From contig JAEETA010000027.1 in the NCBI GenBank assembly GCA_016286555.1, positions 1 to 33,659 on the forward strand: a DNA stretch of 33,659 nt. The letters run 5' to 3'. The notes beneath the pieces are model-generated. The model had not been told where the DNA came from and did no database searches. It was given only the letters and a program-made list of their open reading frames with translations. Both the position numbers and the translations under genes were made by a program. The stretch is from Lachnospiraceae bacterium (GTDB lineage: Bacteria; Bacillota; Clostridia; Lachnospirales; Lachnospiraceae). Shown here in pieces: positions 25,458-33,459 of the stretch; within the stretch, counting starts at the first letter, position 1; each line of letters opens with the position of its first letter.

Positions 25458-26642
25458 ATGGGTGATTACAGAGCATTGCTTCAGCATCTGCTGGATGAGG
25501 ATATCGCAAAGGGCGAATCCGCAGGGGATTCCCTGCTGGTATTTCACCGCGGGGAGGAGATCCTGTACCTGGAGGCCGGTAAGGCGGATAGGGAGAAGGA
25601 TATCCCCATGCGCAGGGATACCATCATCCGTTTGTATTCCATGACCAAGCCCATCACTGCCGCAGCGCTTATGATCCTCTTTGAGCGCGGACAGATCGGG
25701 CTCCTGGACCCCGTGTCCAGATACCTTCCGGAATACGCTGACCTCCGGACCTATGCGGAGGGTGACACCCCCGTTCCCCCGGAGCGCCCCATCACCATCA
25801 CCGACCTTCTGAATATGACCTCCGGGATCCCTTACCCAGAGAACTGGGAGGGCTGCACCCGCAGTGGCCGGGAGATGGACGCGCTTTTTGCCCGGCTCCT
25901 GCAGCAGGTACGGGAGGGCAAGGGGCCTTCCACCAGAGAGTGGGTGCGGGAGATCAGTGCGGTTCCCACCGTTTTCCAGCCCGGTACCCGCTGGCTCTAC
26001 GGCCAAAGTGCGGATATCCTGGGTGCCGTCATCGAGGTCGTCTCCGGTATGCGTTTCGGAGAGTTTTTAAAACGGGAAATCTTTGATCCGCTGCAGATGG
26101 CCGACACGGCTTTCTGGGTGCCGGAGGAGAAGCGGGACCGCTTTGCCATGAGCTATGAGTTTTGGGGCGACGGGCAGCTCCATGCTGCGGACGATACCCA
26201 TCTGGGAGAGTGGTACCTCTCCGAGCCTTCTTTTGAATCCGGCGGTGCGGGACTGGTGTCCACCATCGATGACTACAGCCGTTTTGCGAGGATGCTGGCC
26301 GGTGGCGGCACTTTCGAGGGACGAAGGATCCTGGGCGGTGCCACGGTGCGCTTTATGACGCAGAACCGTCTGGATGAAGTGCAGCGCGCTCCCTTAAACT
26401 GGGGAAACAATATGGGCTACGGCTACGGAAACCTCATGCGGGTCCTTCTGGATCCGGGCAAGGCAGGAATCCCGGTGGCGCCCGGAGAGTACGGCTGGGA
26501 CGGCTGGACCGGCAATTACGTTTCCATTGATCCCGAGGAAGATCTGGTGTTCCTGTACTTTACGCAGCTGCGGGGCGCCTGGAAGATTGACCTGATGCGG
26601 GCGCTGAAGGCTGTGGTCTACGCACATCTGGATGACAAATAG
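25458..26642 (+). CDS. Beta-lactamase-family serine hydrolase
   Basis: 394 residues, class C beta-lactamase/esterase fold, no signal peptide. Catalytic motif Ser61-Met-Thr-Lys64 (SxxK), second motif Tyr181-Gly-Gln-Ser (YxN/S position) and a third motif region GWDGWTGNYV replacing the KTG box. Family members include cytoplasmic esterases and peptidases as well as true beta-lactamases; the missing signal peptide and altered third motif argue against antibiotic resistance as its main job. It begins 28 bases after potD with only a weak ribosome binding site (GAGG), so it may be read from the pot operon. The natural substrate is not known. Confidence 0.9.
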   Translation: MGDYRALLQHLLDEDIAKGESAGDSLLVFHRGEEILYLEAGKADREKDIPMRRDTIIRLYSMTKPITAAALMILFERGQIGLLDPVSRYLPEYADLRTYAEGDTPVPPERPITITDLLNMTSGIPYPENWEGCTRSGREMDALFARLLQQVREGKGPSTREWVREISAVPTVFQPGTRWLYGQSADILGAVIEVVSGMRFGEFLKREIFDPLQMADTAFWVPEEKRDRFAMSYEFWGDGQLHAADDTHLGEWYLSEPSFESGGAGLVSTIDDYSRFARMLAGGGTFEGRRILGGATVRFMTQNRLDEVQRAPLNWGNNMGYGYGNLMRVLLDPGKAGIPVAPGEYGWDGWTGNYVSIDPEEDLVFLYFTQLRGAWKIDLMRALKAVVYAHLDDK

Positions 26643-26660
26643 TTTTATTTGTGTTAGGAT
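26632..26660 (+). promoter_or_regulatory. Promoter of the small membrane protein gene
   Basis: ATGACA, 17 bases, TAGGAT with TGT ahead (extended -10). It overlaps the last codons of the hydrolase gene. The 10-mer GTGTTAGGAT is shared with the promoter at 2322-2350. Confidence 0.72.
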
Positions 26661-26705
26661 GAAAAAGTAATAGAACCGAAGTCGCAAGGAACGGAGGGAT
26701 AGCTT

Positions 26706-26822
26706 ATGTTTGTGGTTTTGGGCGGCGGCCTTTTGATCATCATCATTGCAGTAGTAGTTTCCGTGGTTTCTTCTGTGGTTTCCGCAGTTGCGGCCGAGGT
26801 GGATGACGAGGGAGAGGATTAA
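26706..26822 (+). CDS. 38-residue single-pass membrane protein
   Basis: A complete small gene: ATG, 38 codons, TAA. Residues 2-30 are a continuous hydrophobic run (V/I/L/G/A/S with a GGG at 6-8), long enough for one membrane helix; residues 31-38 are acidic (EVDDEGED). There is no positive charge ahead of the helix. GGAGGG lies seven bases before the ATG, a good promoter is at 26632-26660 and a strong terminator at 26853, so it forms its own transcription unit. I do not recognise the family. A membrane peptide acting on a larger membrane complex is possible; a toxin of a type I system is less likely, since no antisense RNA promoter was found. Confidence 0.75.
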   Translation: MFVVLGGGLLIIIIAVVVSVVSSVVSAVAAEVDDEGED

Positions 26823-26852
26823 CTTTCGTCAATTTTTTCTCAGTATTTATGG

Positions 26853-26881
26853 GGCTTCCCGCTATGGGGAGCCTTTTTCTT
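26853..26881 (+). terminator. Terminator of the small membrane protein gene
   Basis: Stem ggcttccc / ggggagcc (8 pairs, one G-U), loop GCTAT, followed by TTTTTCTTT. Confidence 0.92.
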
Positions 26882-26932
26882 TGTGCAATTTTTCGTGAAT
26901 GTGACGAAAAGGATTTTTTTGAAAAAAAGTTC

Positions 26933-26961
26933 TTGACCGCAGATCACCTGCGTGATAAATT
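26933..26961 (+). promoter_or_regulatory. Promoter of the Tad pilus operon
   Basis: TTGACC, 17 bases, TAAATT with TGA ahead of the -10 (extended -10). It is the only convincing promoter in the gap before cpaF and would give a leader of about 210 bases. Confidence 0.6.
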
Positions 26962-26967
26962 GACAAT

Positions 26968-27178
26968 CACATCAGCGAGCTCCATCGGAGCTTCGCCGTT
27001 TCATCTTTCGGCGGTTCAGCCGAAGATACCCATTTTACGAATGTTTTGACGCATTTACTGTTGTATCTTCATGCGCTTTTTTGGCGTGCCCGCAAACGGG
27101 GAGGTCTGTTTTTGCGCCTTCTGCGCATGGAGGAATGCCGGGAAGCTCTGTGGCTTTCGGGCACTTTAGGAGGTAACT
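26968..27178 (+). other. Long structured 5' leader of the Tad operon
   Basis: No gene is seen here. Several short hairpins can be drawn: gctcc/ggagc, an atctttcggc/gccgaagat stem with one bulge near 27003-27027, tgcgc/gcgca, and tgccgggaagc / gctttcgggca at 27136-27163 (one mismatch, loop TCTGTG). The last ends four bases before the AGGAGG of cpaF, so it could affect ribosome access. It does not match a cyclic di-GMP, preQ1 or other riboswitch that I can recognise. Confidence 0.4.
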
Positions 27179-28378
27179 ATGGAAAAAGCAATAACCGCAT
27201 ATCCGGAAAAGCCGGTGACGGTCCGGGGCCAGGTGCCCGCAGGAGACACCGGCGCAGTGCAGGAGGGGACGCTTCTGGAACGCCTGGTGGGAGACTACAT
27301 CACCCAAAAGCAGAGCCAGCTCCTGCAACTGAAGAAAGGTCAGCTGGGCAGGGAGGAGTTCCTGCAGGGCGCAGGGGACCATATCCGCCTGAGCTACGGT
27401 CTGAAACCGAAACAGCAAAAACAGCTCCTGGAGGAATTCGAACAATATATCTTCGGGTATTCCAGGCTGTCGGCCCTCATTGACGATCCGGAGGTTTCGG
27501 ACATCCGGGTGGTGGGATTTGACAGCATCCGGGTGAAAAAGAAGGGACGAAGGATGGACGCCGGGGTGAGTTTTTCCTCGGAGCGGGAGTACCGGCAGTT
27601 CATCGATTACATCGCCACCCGCAATCAGGTCAGCATTTCCAACCTGAACGCCATACAGCGTTTTACGGATACGGAATCGCATCCCGCCTTCATCCTGCGT
27701 TTTACCCTGTCCATGCCCATCGTAAACACCTACACCCAGCCTTATCTGTGTATCCGGAAGGTGCCGAAGGACTTTCCCGGGATGCTGCCGCTGGTGGAGG
27801 CGGGGATGCTGGACCGGGAGACGGCGGAGCTCCTCATCAGCAGATTTCGCAGTGGATCCACTCTGATCTGCGGGGGCAATTCCTCCGGGAAGACCACCCT
27901 TTTAAATGCTTTGAAGGAGACTCTGCCGGACGATATGTCCATTCTGGTGGCCCAGCAGGCCGATGAGCTCACTACCATGTTCCATCCGGACATGATGTTT
28001 CTTCACAGCATCCCCGGGACGGCGGAGAGCAAGGTCACCTACGACCTGAAAAATATCTCCATCGCCGGACTCACCATGGATGTGGATTGCTTCATCATCG
28101 GAGAGATCAAGGGAGAGGAAGCGCTGTATCTGCTGAACGCCGCCTGCACCGGTCAGATCTGCGCGGGAACGATCCACAGTTTGAGTGCAGATCGCGCAGC
28201 TGATAAATTAGTGGACTACGCCATGTATGAGAGCCGGTATTCCAGAAATGAGCTGATGCGCATGATGGACTGCTTCCGGACCCTGGTGTTCATGAAAGAC
28301 TACCGCGTGGAGCAGATCTTTTTCTGCAAGGGCTGGAACGAGGAACGAAAGGAGCTGGATTATGAACGAATACTTTAA
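27179..28378 (+). CDS. cpaF: Tad/Flp pilus assembly ATPase, CpaF/TadA family
   Basis: 399 residues, type II/IV secretion ATPase family. The N-terminal ~100 residues are family-typical helical sequence. The ATPase core has Walker A GGNSSGKTT (Lys238), Walker B FIIGEIKGEE and the His-box TIHSLSAD. It powers assembly of the Flp pilus at the inner face of the membrane, working with TadB and TadC. AGGAGG five bases ahead of the ATG fixes the start. It is the first gene of an eight-gene unit; the next gene overlaps its end by 17 bases. The Walker A Ser-Ser in place of Gly-Thr/Ser-Gly is a mild variation. Confidence 0.93.
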   Translation: MEKAITAYPEKPVTVRGQVPAGDTGAVQEGTLLERLVGDYITQKQSQLLQLKKGQLGREEFLQGAGDHIRLSYGLKPKQQKQLLEEFEQYIFGYSRLSALIDDPEVSDIRVVGFDSIRVKKKGRRMDAGVSFSSEREYRQFIDYIATRNQVSISNLNAIQRFTDTESHPAFILRFTLSMPIVNTYTQPYLCIRKVPKDFPGMLPLVEAGMLDRETAELLISRFRSGSTLICGGNSSGKTTLLNALKETLPDDMSILVAQQADELTTMFHPDMMFLHSIPGTAESKVTYDLKNISIAGLTMDVDCFIIGEIKGEEALYLLNAACTGQICAGTIHSLSADRAADKLVDYAMYESRYSRNELMRMMDCFRTLVFMKDYRVEQIFFCKGWNEERKELDYERIL

Positions 28379-29303
28379 GTGGGGAGCGGTCTTCGTACTG
28401 CTGGCAGCTGGCTTCCTGTGTCTGTATCTGCGGGCATCTCTTCTGACCGCCATCTTGCGGTTTCTGCGAAGGACGAATGCGGACATGGCGGAGAAGGACC
28501 GCCGGCTCCTGCTGGAGAATCGGAAAGCGCTGCAGGAGATCGAGCGAAAAAATACGGTCTGGCTGCGGATCGGCAGGACCCTGGAGTACAGTGGCTTAAG
28601 GCGCCGTTTTCCCGGGCTTACCCCCACCAGATTTCTTGCGGGGAACCTGGTGCTTGCGGGGATCTGCATTGCGGGTGGAGGACTGCTCTTCGGCTTTCTC
28701 CCCGGGGTGGGGATTGCCGCAGGATTCCTGGCCGCAGAGGAGTTCGCCCTGATCCTGGCCAGGGCCGGAGCGCAGCGCCGCGTGGATGAGAACCTGCTGA
28801 AATTCCTGGATTTCCTCGGGAATTACAATCTGACGGGAGGCGAGCTGGCGGGGATCCTGGGGCAGATCAGCAGATACCTGGACGAGCCTCTGCGCGGCGC
28901 ACTGGAAGAGTGCGAAGCGGAATGCCGTCTCACGGGAGATGTGGGAACGGCGGTGCTGGCCATGGGAGAGCGGATTGAGCATCCCCAGTTCAAGCAGTTC
29001 GTCCGGAACCTGGAAATGACCACCCGCTACAGCACGGATTTTGCACCGCTGGTGGCGGACTCCCGCCGGAGCATGCGGGATTACCTGAGCCGCGCCAGAG
29101 AGCGGAAGGGGATGCTGCGGGAAGCCCTCATCAACATGGTACTGCTGCTTCTCATGAGCGCTGTGGTGCTCATCGTAGTGGCGGGACTCATTGAAACGCC
29201 CCTGGGTGTCATGCTCACGGATCCCGTGGGAAAGCTGGGGCTGGCAGTGGTGGGAGGCATCGTGCTCATCTTCGCCGCGCAGGCGCTGTCCGTGAGCAGG
29301 TAA
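28362..29303 (+). CDS. tadB: Tad pilus assembly membrane protein TadB
   Basis: 313 residues, type II secretion F domain family. A membrane segment lies at the N-terminus (about 5-22), two close hydrophobic stretches near 85-130, a cytoplasmic helical F domain (about 140-240) and two C-terminal helices (about 250-275 and 285-305). It forms the platform on which the CpaF motor acts. The start lies within the end of cpaF, with AAAGGAG in front. TadC follows after about 80 bases; the two platform genes in tandem are the standard Tad order. Confidence 0.85.
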   Translation: MNEYFKWGAVFVLLAAGFLCLYLRASLLTAILRFLRRTNADMAEKDRRLLLENRKALQEIERKNTVWLRIGRTLEYSGLRRRFPGLTPTRFLAGNLVLAGICIAGGGLLFGFLPGVGIAAGFLAAEEFALILARAGAQRRVDENLLKFLDFLGNYNLTGGELAGILGQISRYLDEPLRGALEECEAECRLTGDVGTAVLAMGERIEHPQFKQFVRNLEMTTRYSTDFAPLVADSRRSMRDYLSRARERKGMLREALINMVLLLLMSAVVLIVVAGLIETPLGVMLTDPVGKLGLAVVGGIVLIFAAQALSVSR

Positions 29304-29384
29304 CCGGGTACCGGAACAGGCAACGGCCGGAGGCGACAGAGAGTCGCACTGCGGGTGAAAACGGATTGGAAGGAAGGAATGGAA

Positions 29385-30230
29385 ATGAATATGATGACAG
29401 AAATTTTGGAAGGATCCAGAAACTGGCTTCCGGGGATCAGTGCCGCACTGGCTTTCTGGCTGGTGATGCTGGCGCTGGGGAGACTTCCTCCCGGAGAGAT
29501 CCTGAAAAATGTGATGGAATTCGAAGGTATGCTCCGGGATAAGGCCCGGAAGAAGCGATGGTACGACAGAACCGAAGGATGGCTCATCAAAAACGGAGCG
29601 GCATACCATCTCTGGAAAAGCATTGCACCGGATACCCTGTTGGCAATGTCCATGCTGCTGCTCCTGCTGGGGATTCCCATAGGAGTCCTGGCAGGGCCTG
29701 CCATCGGCTGGGTCGCCGGGATCTTCCTGGGAGGGCTCCTGTGGATCTACATCCCCCTGCAGAATCGCAGGGACAACGAGCGAATGTTGCCGGAGCTGGA
29801 ACTGATCTACCACGCTCTGGCCATGCAGATCCGTTCCGGGATCTATGTCAGCGATGCCCTGGCAGAATGCTACTCCGGAGTAGAGACTCCCAGACTTCGG
29901 GACGGGCTCATGGAGCTGGGAGGAGACATTGTCTTAAAGAGCGATGTGTACCGGGCTCTGGACCGCTTTCAGCAGCGCTTTGACAACCGGTATATCGATT
30001 CCCTGTGCATCACCGTCTGTCAGGCCATGGAATCCGGCCAGGCGGTGGAGCTGCTGGGAGATCTGGGAGACCAGATCCGGGACATGGAAAAAGCGGTGAT
30101 GGAAAAGCGGAAAGTGAGCCTGGACCGCAGCATCACATTTTACCAGCTGGGAATCCTGTCCGCGGTATTGGGCGTGGCCCTGTATTCCTGCGTCAGATAC
30201 ATGCTGACGGAGGCGGTGGGATTCCGATAA
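29385..30230 (+). CDS. tadC: Tad pilus assembly membrane protein TadC
   Basis: 281 residues, type II secretion F domain family: one N-terminal helix, two helices in the middle (about 85-130), the F domain (EQ.. MQIRSGIYVSDALAE and VCQAMESGQAVELLGDL) and a final helix. It partners TadB in the pilus platform. The frame also opens with GTG at 29355 and ATG at 29379, but AAGGAAGGA at 29369-29377 is best placed for the ATG at 29385; this choice is uncertain by a few codons. The ~80 bases between tadB and tadC hold no other gene. Confidence 0.85.
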   Translation: MNMMTEILEGSRNWLPGISAALAFWLVMLALGRLPPGEILKNVMEFEGMLRDKARKKRWYDRTEGWLIKNGAAYHLWKSIAPDTLLAMSMLLLLLGIPIGVLAGPAIGWVAGIFLGGLLWIYIPLQNRRDNERMLPELELIYHALAMQIRSGIYVSDALAECYSGVETPRLRDGLMELGGDIVLKSDVYRALDRFQQRFDNRYIDSLCITVCQAMESGQAVELLGDLGDQIRDMEKAVMEKRKVSLDRSITFYQLGILSAVLGVALYSCVRYMLTEAVGFR

Positions 30231-30321
30231 AACGCGGCGAAGGCTGCAAACAAACATGGCGCGAACAGCGCCGCAAAATAATACACAAGGGAATGGCGCA
30301 AGGCGCCGAAAGGAGAAAACA

Positions 30322-30597
30322 ATGAAGAATACAGTATTGGAATGGGTATGTAAGGCAGAAGAGAAAGCGGCGGAGGCGGGGAATATGATCCGCAGAGCCG
30401 CACTGAAAAAGGAGGCGGGCCTGGACGGGATCCTGGTGACCATCGGCCTGTGCATCATCGCACTGCTGCTTTGCGTTGTGATGAAGGACAGCATGACCGG
30501 CTTCATCCAGACTCTGGTGACGGATATGACTGCAAGAGCAAAGAGCATCCTGCAGGGAGCCTTTATTGTGGCATCCCATGGGAAGGCGGTTCTATGA
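30322..30597 (+). CDS. Flp-like pilin candidate
   Basis: 91 residues. A 40-residue charged N-terminal part (helical, KAEEKAAEAGNMIRR) leads to LKKEAGLDG and a hydrophobic helix (about 41-60, ILVTIGLCIIALLLCVVM), then an amphipathic tail. The layout resembles type IVb prepilins: a Gly before a hydrophobic helix, as needed by the prepilin peptidase encoded downstream. The usual Glu at +5 is absent, and the leader is longer than normal for Flp. AAGGAG lies seven bases ahead of the ATG. As the only short single-helix protein directly after TadC it is the best major pilin candidate, but this rests on position and topology. Confidence 0.6.
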   Translation: MKNTVLEWVCKAEEKAAEAGNMIRRAALKKEAGLDGILVTIGLCIIALLLCVVMKDSMTGFIQTLVTDMTARAKSILQGAFIVASHGKAVL

Positions 30598-31043
30598 ATG
30601 GCGGAAGAGAAATACAGGTTAGCCCTGAGCTGGGGGCTGTGGTGGTGGTATCTGGAGAGAAACAGGTTCACACCGGAAGCGGGAAAAAACGGGTTTCTCC
30701 GGGTAATATCGGAGACCTGATGACGGTGGGACTCTTCATGATCGCCATGGCAGTGCTCATGATCCGTTTCCTGGACTGTTCCGCCCTCCTGTCCTCCAAA
30801 AGCGAGGTGAGTCAACTGTGCCGGCAATACATCCTTCGAATGGAGACCTGCGGGTACCTGAGCGCAGGAGATGAGGCACAGCTCCTGCAGGAACTGGCGG
30901 AGGCGGGCGTGACGGAAGTCGATCTGTCCGGTACCACCCGCTCTGCGGTGCCTTTCGGAACCGTGATCACTCTCCGGATCCGGGGCATATTGGGAGGAGA
31001 AAATGCATTTGAAGAAGTGCGGACATCTACTGCGAAATACTAG
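30594..31043 (+). CDS. TadE/DUF4320-like minor pilin candidate
   Basis: 149 residues. A ~35-residue hydrophilic N-terminus, one membrane helix (about 42-60, MTVGLFMIAMAVLMIRFL) and an extracytoplasmic part containing SKSEVSQLCRQYILRMETCGYL, with a closing beta region (GTVITLRIRG). This pattern resembles DUF4320 and TadE-type pseudopilins of Firmicutes, which are incorporated into or help assemble the pilus. Start codon overlaps the previous stop (ATGA), so translation is probably coupled. Three cysteines lie after the helix and could form a disulfide. Family assignment is by eye. Confidence 0.65.
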   Translation: MNGGREIQVSPELGAVVVVSGEKQVHTGSGKKRVSPGNIGDLMTVGLFMIAMAVLMIRFLDCSALLSSKSEVSQLCRQYILRMETCGYLSAGDEAQLLQELAEAGVTEVDLSGTTRSAVPFGTVITLRIRGILGGENAFEEVRTSTAKY

Positions 31044-31578
31044 CCCCGGTGCGGTGCAATGGGCTTATGGGATCTTTGGAATATTGTTTCTGGTGATGGT
31101 GATCTGTTTTGAACTCCAGATCGAAAGCTACCGGGCATCCTCCGACCTCATGGAGGACGCCCTGGCAGCGGGGAACCTGGCTTCCGCCGTCATCGACCTG
31201 CGGGAATACGGCAAGACCGGCATTATGCAGATCAAAGATCCTGCGGACAGTTACCGCATCTACCGGGATGCCCTGGCGGTGAACCTGGGGCTGAATGCCG
31301 CGGGAGAGGGCGGAAACGCTGCCCTGATCTCCGGCCGGGTGCAGGTGGAGAGCTACATCGTTTACAACGTATCGGATGGAACGGTAACGGAAATCCGGGT
31401 GGTGGGCGAAGGTGCCGGCACTCGCACGGGACGTCTGGGAGAGATCAGGACGCCGGAAGGGCAGATCGTCTCATCCACGGGAGTCTACAGCCGCATCTCC
31501 TATCCCGTGAAGGGATGGCTGGGGACGGAGGTTACCGCCCGAAAAGGAAATCTGGCGGAGGTGGTCCGCAATCCATGA
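31003..31578 (+). CDS. Pilus-associated single-pass protein (TadE/TadF-like)
   Basis: 191 residues. One membrane helix at about 20-39 (WAYGIFGILFLVMVICFELQ), followed by ESYRASSDLMEDALAAGNLASAVID and a beta-rich outer part. The helix followed by the ALAAGNLA block resembles TadE/TadG-type pseudopilins. It overlaps the previous gene by 41 bases and has GGGAGGAGAAA just before its ATG, which confirms the start within the upstream gene. It is likely a minor pilin or pilus tip part; exact role unknown. Confidence 0.65.
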   Translation: MHLKKCGHLLRNTSPGAVQWAYGIFGILFLVMVICFELQIESYRASSDLMEDALAAGNLASAVIDLREYGKTGIMQIKDPADSYRIYRDALAVNLGLNAAGEGGNAALISGRVQVESYIVYNVSDGTVTEIRVVGEGAGTRTGRLGEIRTPEGQIVSSTGVYSRISYPVKGWLGTEVTARKGNLAEVVRNP

Positions 31579-31592
31579 AAGGAAGGATAGAA

Positions 31593-32288
31593 GTGAAAAT
31601 GCAAGGAAATATGAAAGAACGAAAAGAAAGAAAGCCCTACACCCCGGGAAAGGGGAAGCGGCAGCGGATCCTGACGGGAGCGGTGGTGGCTGCCTTTGCC
31701 TCCGCCCTGGCGATCTTCGGGATCATGGTGAGCATGGAGCGAAGTGTGCTGGCCAAATACGAGAAGCGGGAGATCTACGTGGTGACAGAGCCCATCCCTC
31801 AGGGCATGATCCTGACTGAGGAGAATCTCTTCGATCATGCGGAGCTCCGTTCCGTTGACGCGGGCTGCGTGCCGGAAAGTGCACTGGCATCTGCTGAGGA
31901 AATCGACGGAATGATCTCCCGGTATCCCATCGAGGCAGGGACGCTGCTGACCAGGGGAATGTTCGTATCTCCCGAGGAAGGGATGCAGGGACTGACGGAA
32001 CCCGTTCTGGTGGGCTTTAAAGCAGAGGACCTCTACCAGGTGGTGGGAGGTATCCTGCGCCCCGGGGACCGTGTGCACATCTATCAGGTGGACGAGGCCC
32101 TGGGAGAGACCACTTTGCGCTGGAGCAATCTCTTCATCGCCAATGCCTTTGATGCTTCCGGCGGGGAACTCATGGGCTCCGGCAGTGGTGGCAGCAGGTA
32201 CAATATCTACCTGAGCAAGGGGGATGTGGAGGAGTTTTATATGGGAATGGATTCCAAGAATCTGCGTGTGGTGAAGATCTGTGATTAG
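31593..32288 (+). CDS. cpaB: SAF-domain pilus protein (CpaB/RcpC family)
   Basis: 231 residues. Basic N-terminus, one membrane helix (about 27-49, ILTGAVVAAFASALAIFGIMV), then a SAF domain (about 60-120: REIYVVTEPIPQGMILTEENL and YPIEAGTLLTRGMF) and the typical CpaB block PVLVGFKAED, followed by LRPGDRVHIY. CpaB/RcpC proteins are periplasmic or cell-wall parts of the Tad machine. The frame opens further up and an ATG at 31575 overlaps the preceding stop, but GGAAGG best fits the GTG at 31593 or ATG at 31599; the exact start is open. Confidence 0.82.
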   Translation: MKMQGNMKERKERKPYTPGKGKRQRILTGAVVAAFASALAIFGIMVSMERSVLAKYEKREIYVVTEPIPQGMILTEENLFDHAELRSVDAGCVPESALASAEEIDGMISRYPIEAGTLLTRGMFVSPEEGMQGLTEPVLVGFKAEDLYQVVGGILRPGDRVHIYQVDEALGETTLRWSNLFIANAFDASGGELMGSGSGGSRYNIYLSKGDVEEFYMGMDSKNLRVVKICD

Positions 32289-32757
32289 TAATCTCGTGGT
32301 TTTCACAGGCTTCGGCTGCGTGCTTCTGTCAGCTGCTCACATGGACCGTCGCACCGCCCTGGTCTATGACCTGTACTGGTGGATCGCGCTGGCTCTGGCG
32401 GGCAGCCTCCTGTGGTGGCGGCTCCTTTCCGGAAGCCTGTCTCCATCCCCCTACGAGATCAGGATATTACTCTTGTACCTCGTGATGCAGGAGTGCATCC
32501 TGGGCAGGAGCTACGGCAAGGCGGATGCCCACTGCTTTTGCAGCTGCGGGATCCTCTTTGCCGCCCTGGGCTTCGGCCCCGAGGCCTATGTGTGTCACAT
32601 GGGCCTCTCTTTTTTGGCGTTGATCTTCCGAGAGGCTCATGCCCGCAATATCCGCGCCTTCCGCCTCATTACCCCCGTTCCCTTCCTCCCCGTAATCGTC
32701 CCTGCATTTTTCGTCACGATCATTATCTTTCATGGGGGTGTTCAGTGCAGATTGTAA
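32281..32757 (+). CDS. A24-type prepilin peptidase (TadV/CpaA-like)
   Basis: 158 residues, mostly hydrophobic with about five helices. The two aspartates of the A24 family can be placed: Asp22 in AHMDRRTALVYD (usual form D-x-x-x-x-x-I-P) and Asp82 in YGKADAHCF (usual G-x-G-D). The second motif has Ala where Gly is normal, so activity needs testing. It would cut the pilin leader. GTG start, overlapping the previous stop by eight bases; the ribosome binding site is weak. This is the last clear pilus gene, and just after it the GC content falls sharply. Confidence 0.7.
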   Translation: MISNLVVFTGFGCVLLSAAHMDRRTALVYDLYWWIALALAGSLLWWRLLSGSLSPSPYEIRILLLYLVMQECILGRSYGKADAHCFCSCGILFAALGFGPEAYVCHMGLSFLALIFREAHARNIRAFRLITPVPFLPVIVPAFFVTIIIFHGGVQCRL

Positions 32758-32795
32758 AAATATTAGAGGTAGATAATAACATAGGAGAGCAGAAA

Positions 32796-33311
32796 ATGAT
32801 AAACCTATGCCAAATAGAAAAACATTCTCCGGAAATGCAGACAATCATAGCAGAATATTATAATTCCGTTGATATGGAATTAAAAACATATATCCAGAAT
32901 GTGATGTCCGGCTGTGATGTTTTACCAATGACTGTGGGGGTTGTCAGCGAAAGGATGGACAAGGATATACAAGCGCTAACCGGTTTGAAAACTCTTGGAA
33001 ATAGAATTGTCATAGGTGCTGATGATATACGTCATATAATAAAGCGTCATGGAGTAACAGGAAAGGCTGATCATAGCATGCAGGACATTGATGACATAGC
33101 AAGGTTATGTTACGTATTGGAAAAATATGACTCTATAGAATGGGATGGAGGGGTATCCGGACACTATAAAACCAAAGATGGGAAAAAGGCTCCACAAATC
33201 ATCGTGAAGAAGAGAATTGACGGAACATATTACATTATTGAGGTTGTAAGTGATTCGAGTAAAAACAGAAATGTTATATCAACGATATACTTGAAAAAGG
33301 CAAAGGATTGA
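32796..33311 (+). CDS. PBECR-like nuclease-fold protein on an AT-rich insert
   Basis: 171 residues, no signal peptide or membrane helix. The C-terminal ~105 residues (IVIGADDIRHIIKRHG, DIDDIARLCYVLEKYDSI, a turn rich in Gly/Lys, then IIVKKRIDGTYYIIEVV and a final beta strand) follow the pattern of the phage-type PBECR domain (barnase-EndoU-ColicinE5/D-RelE-like nucleases). His in the RHG motif and Lys/Arg in the following strands would be catalytic candidates. The first ~65 residues show nothing that I recognise. Hand counts give about 33-35% GC against over 50% in the pilus genes, which suggests recent transfer. ATAGGAG precedes the ATG. No obvious immunity gene is next to it. It could be a toxin or phage remnant. 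Confidence 0.6.
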   Translation: MINLCQIEKHSPEMQTIIAEYYNSVDMELKTYIQNVMSGCDVLPMTVGVVSERMDKDIQALTGLKTLGNRIVIGADDIRHIIKRHGVTGKADHSMQDIDDIARLCYVLEKYDSIEWDGGVSGHYKTKDGKKAPQIIVKKRIDGTYYIIEVVSDSSKNRNVISTIYLKKAKD

Positions 33312-33406
33312 CGTACTATATTAGTGAAGGTTATTACGTTTCGGACGTTTGCTGGGGGCATCGTAAGATGCATTTGTCAGCTCTAACCTGTTTTTCTTTG
33401 TCATAC

Positions 33407-33443
33407 AAACGCTCTCACCCGCAAGGGTGGGAGCGTTTCCTTT
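33407..33443 (+). terminator. Terminator after the PBECR-like gene
   Basis: Stem aaacgctctcaccc / gggtgggagcgttt (14 pairs, one G-U) with a GCAA tetraloop of GNRA type, followed by CCTTTT. It probably ends the pilus operon and the inserted gene. Confidence 0.93.
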
Positions 33444-33459
33444 TGCGCAGGAACCACTG

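Noticed and set aside
25458..26642. Antibiotic-resistance beta-lactamase
   Set aside because: SxxK and the Tyr motif are present, but there is no export signal and the KTG box is altered; an esterase or peptidase role is more likely.
26968..27178. Cyclic di-GMP (GEMM) riboswitch in the Tad leader
   Set aside because: The conserved aptamer features, including the GNRA tetraloop and receptor blocks, could not be found in this stretch.
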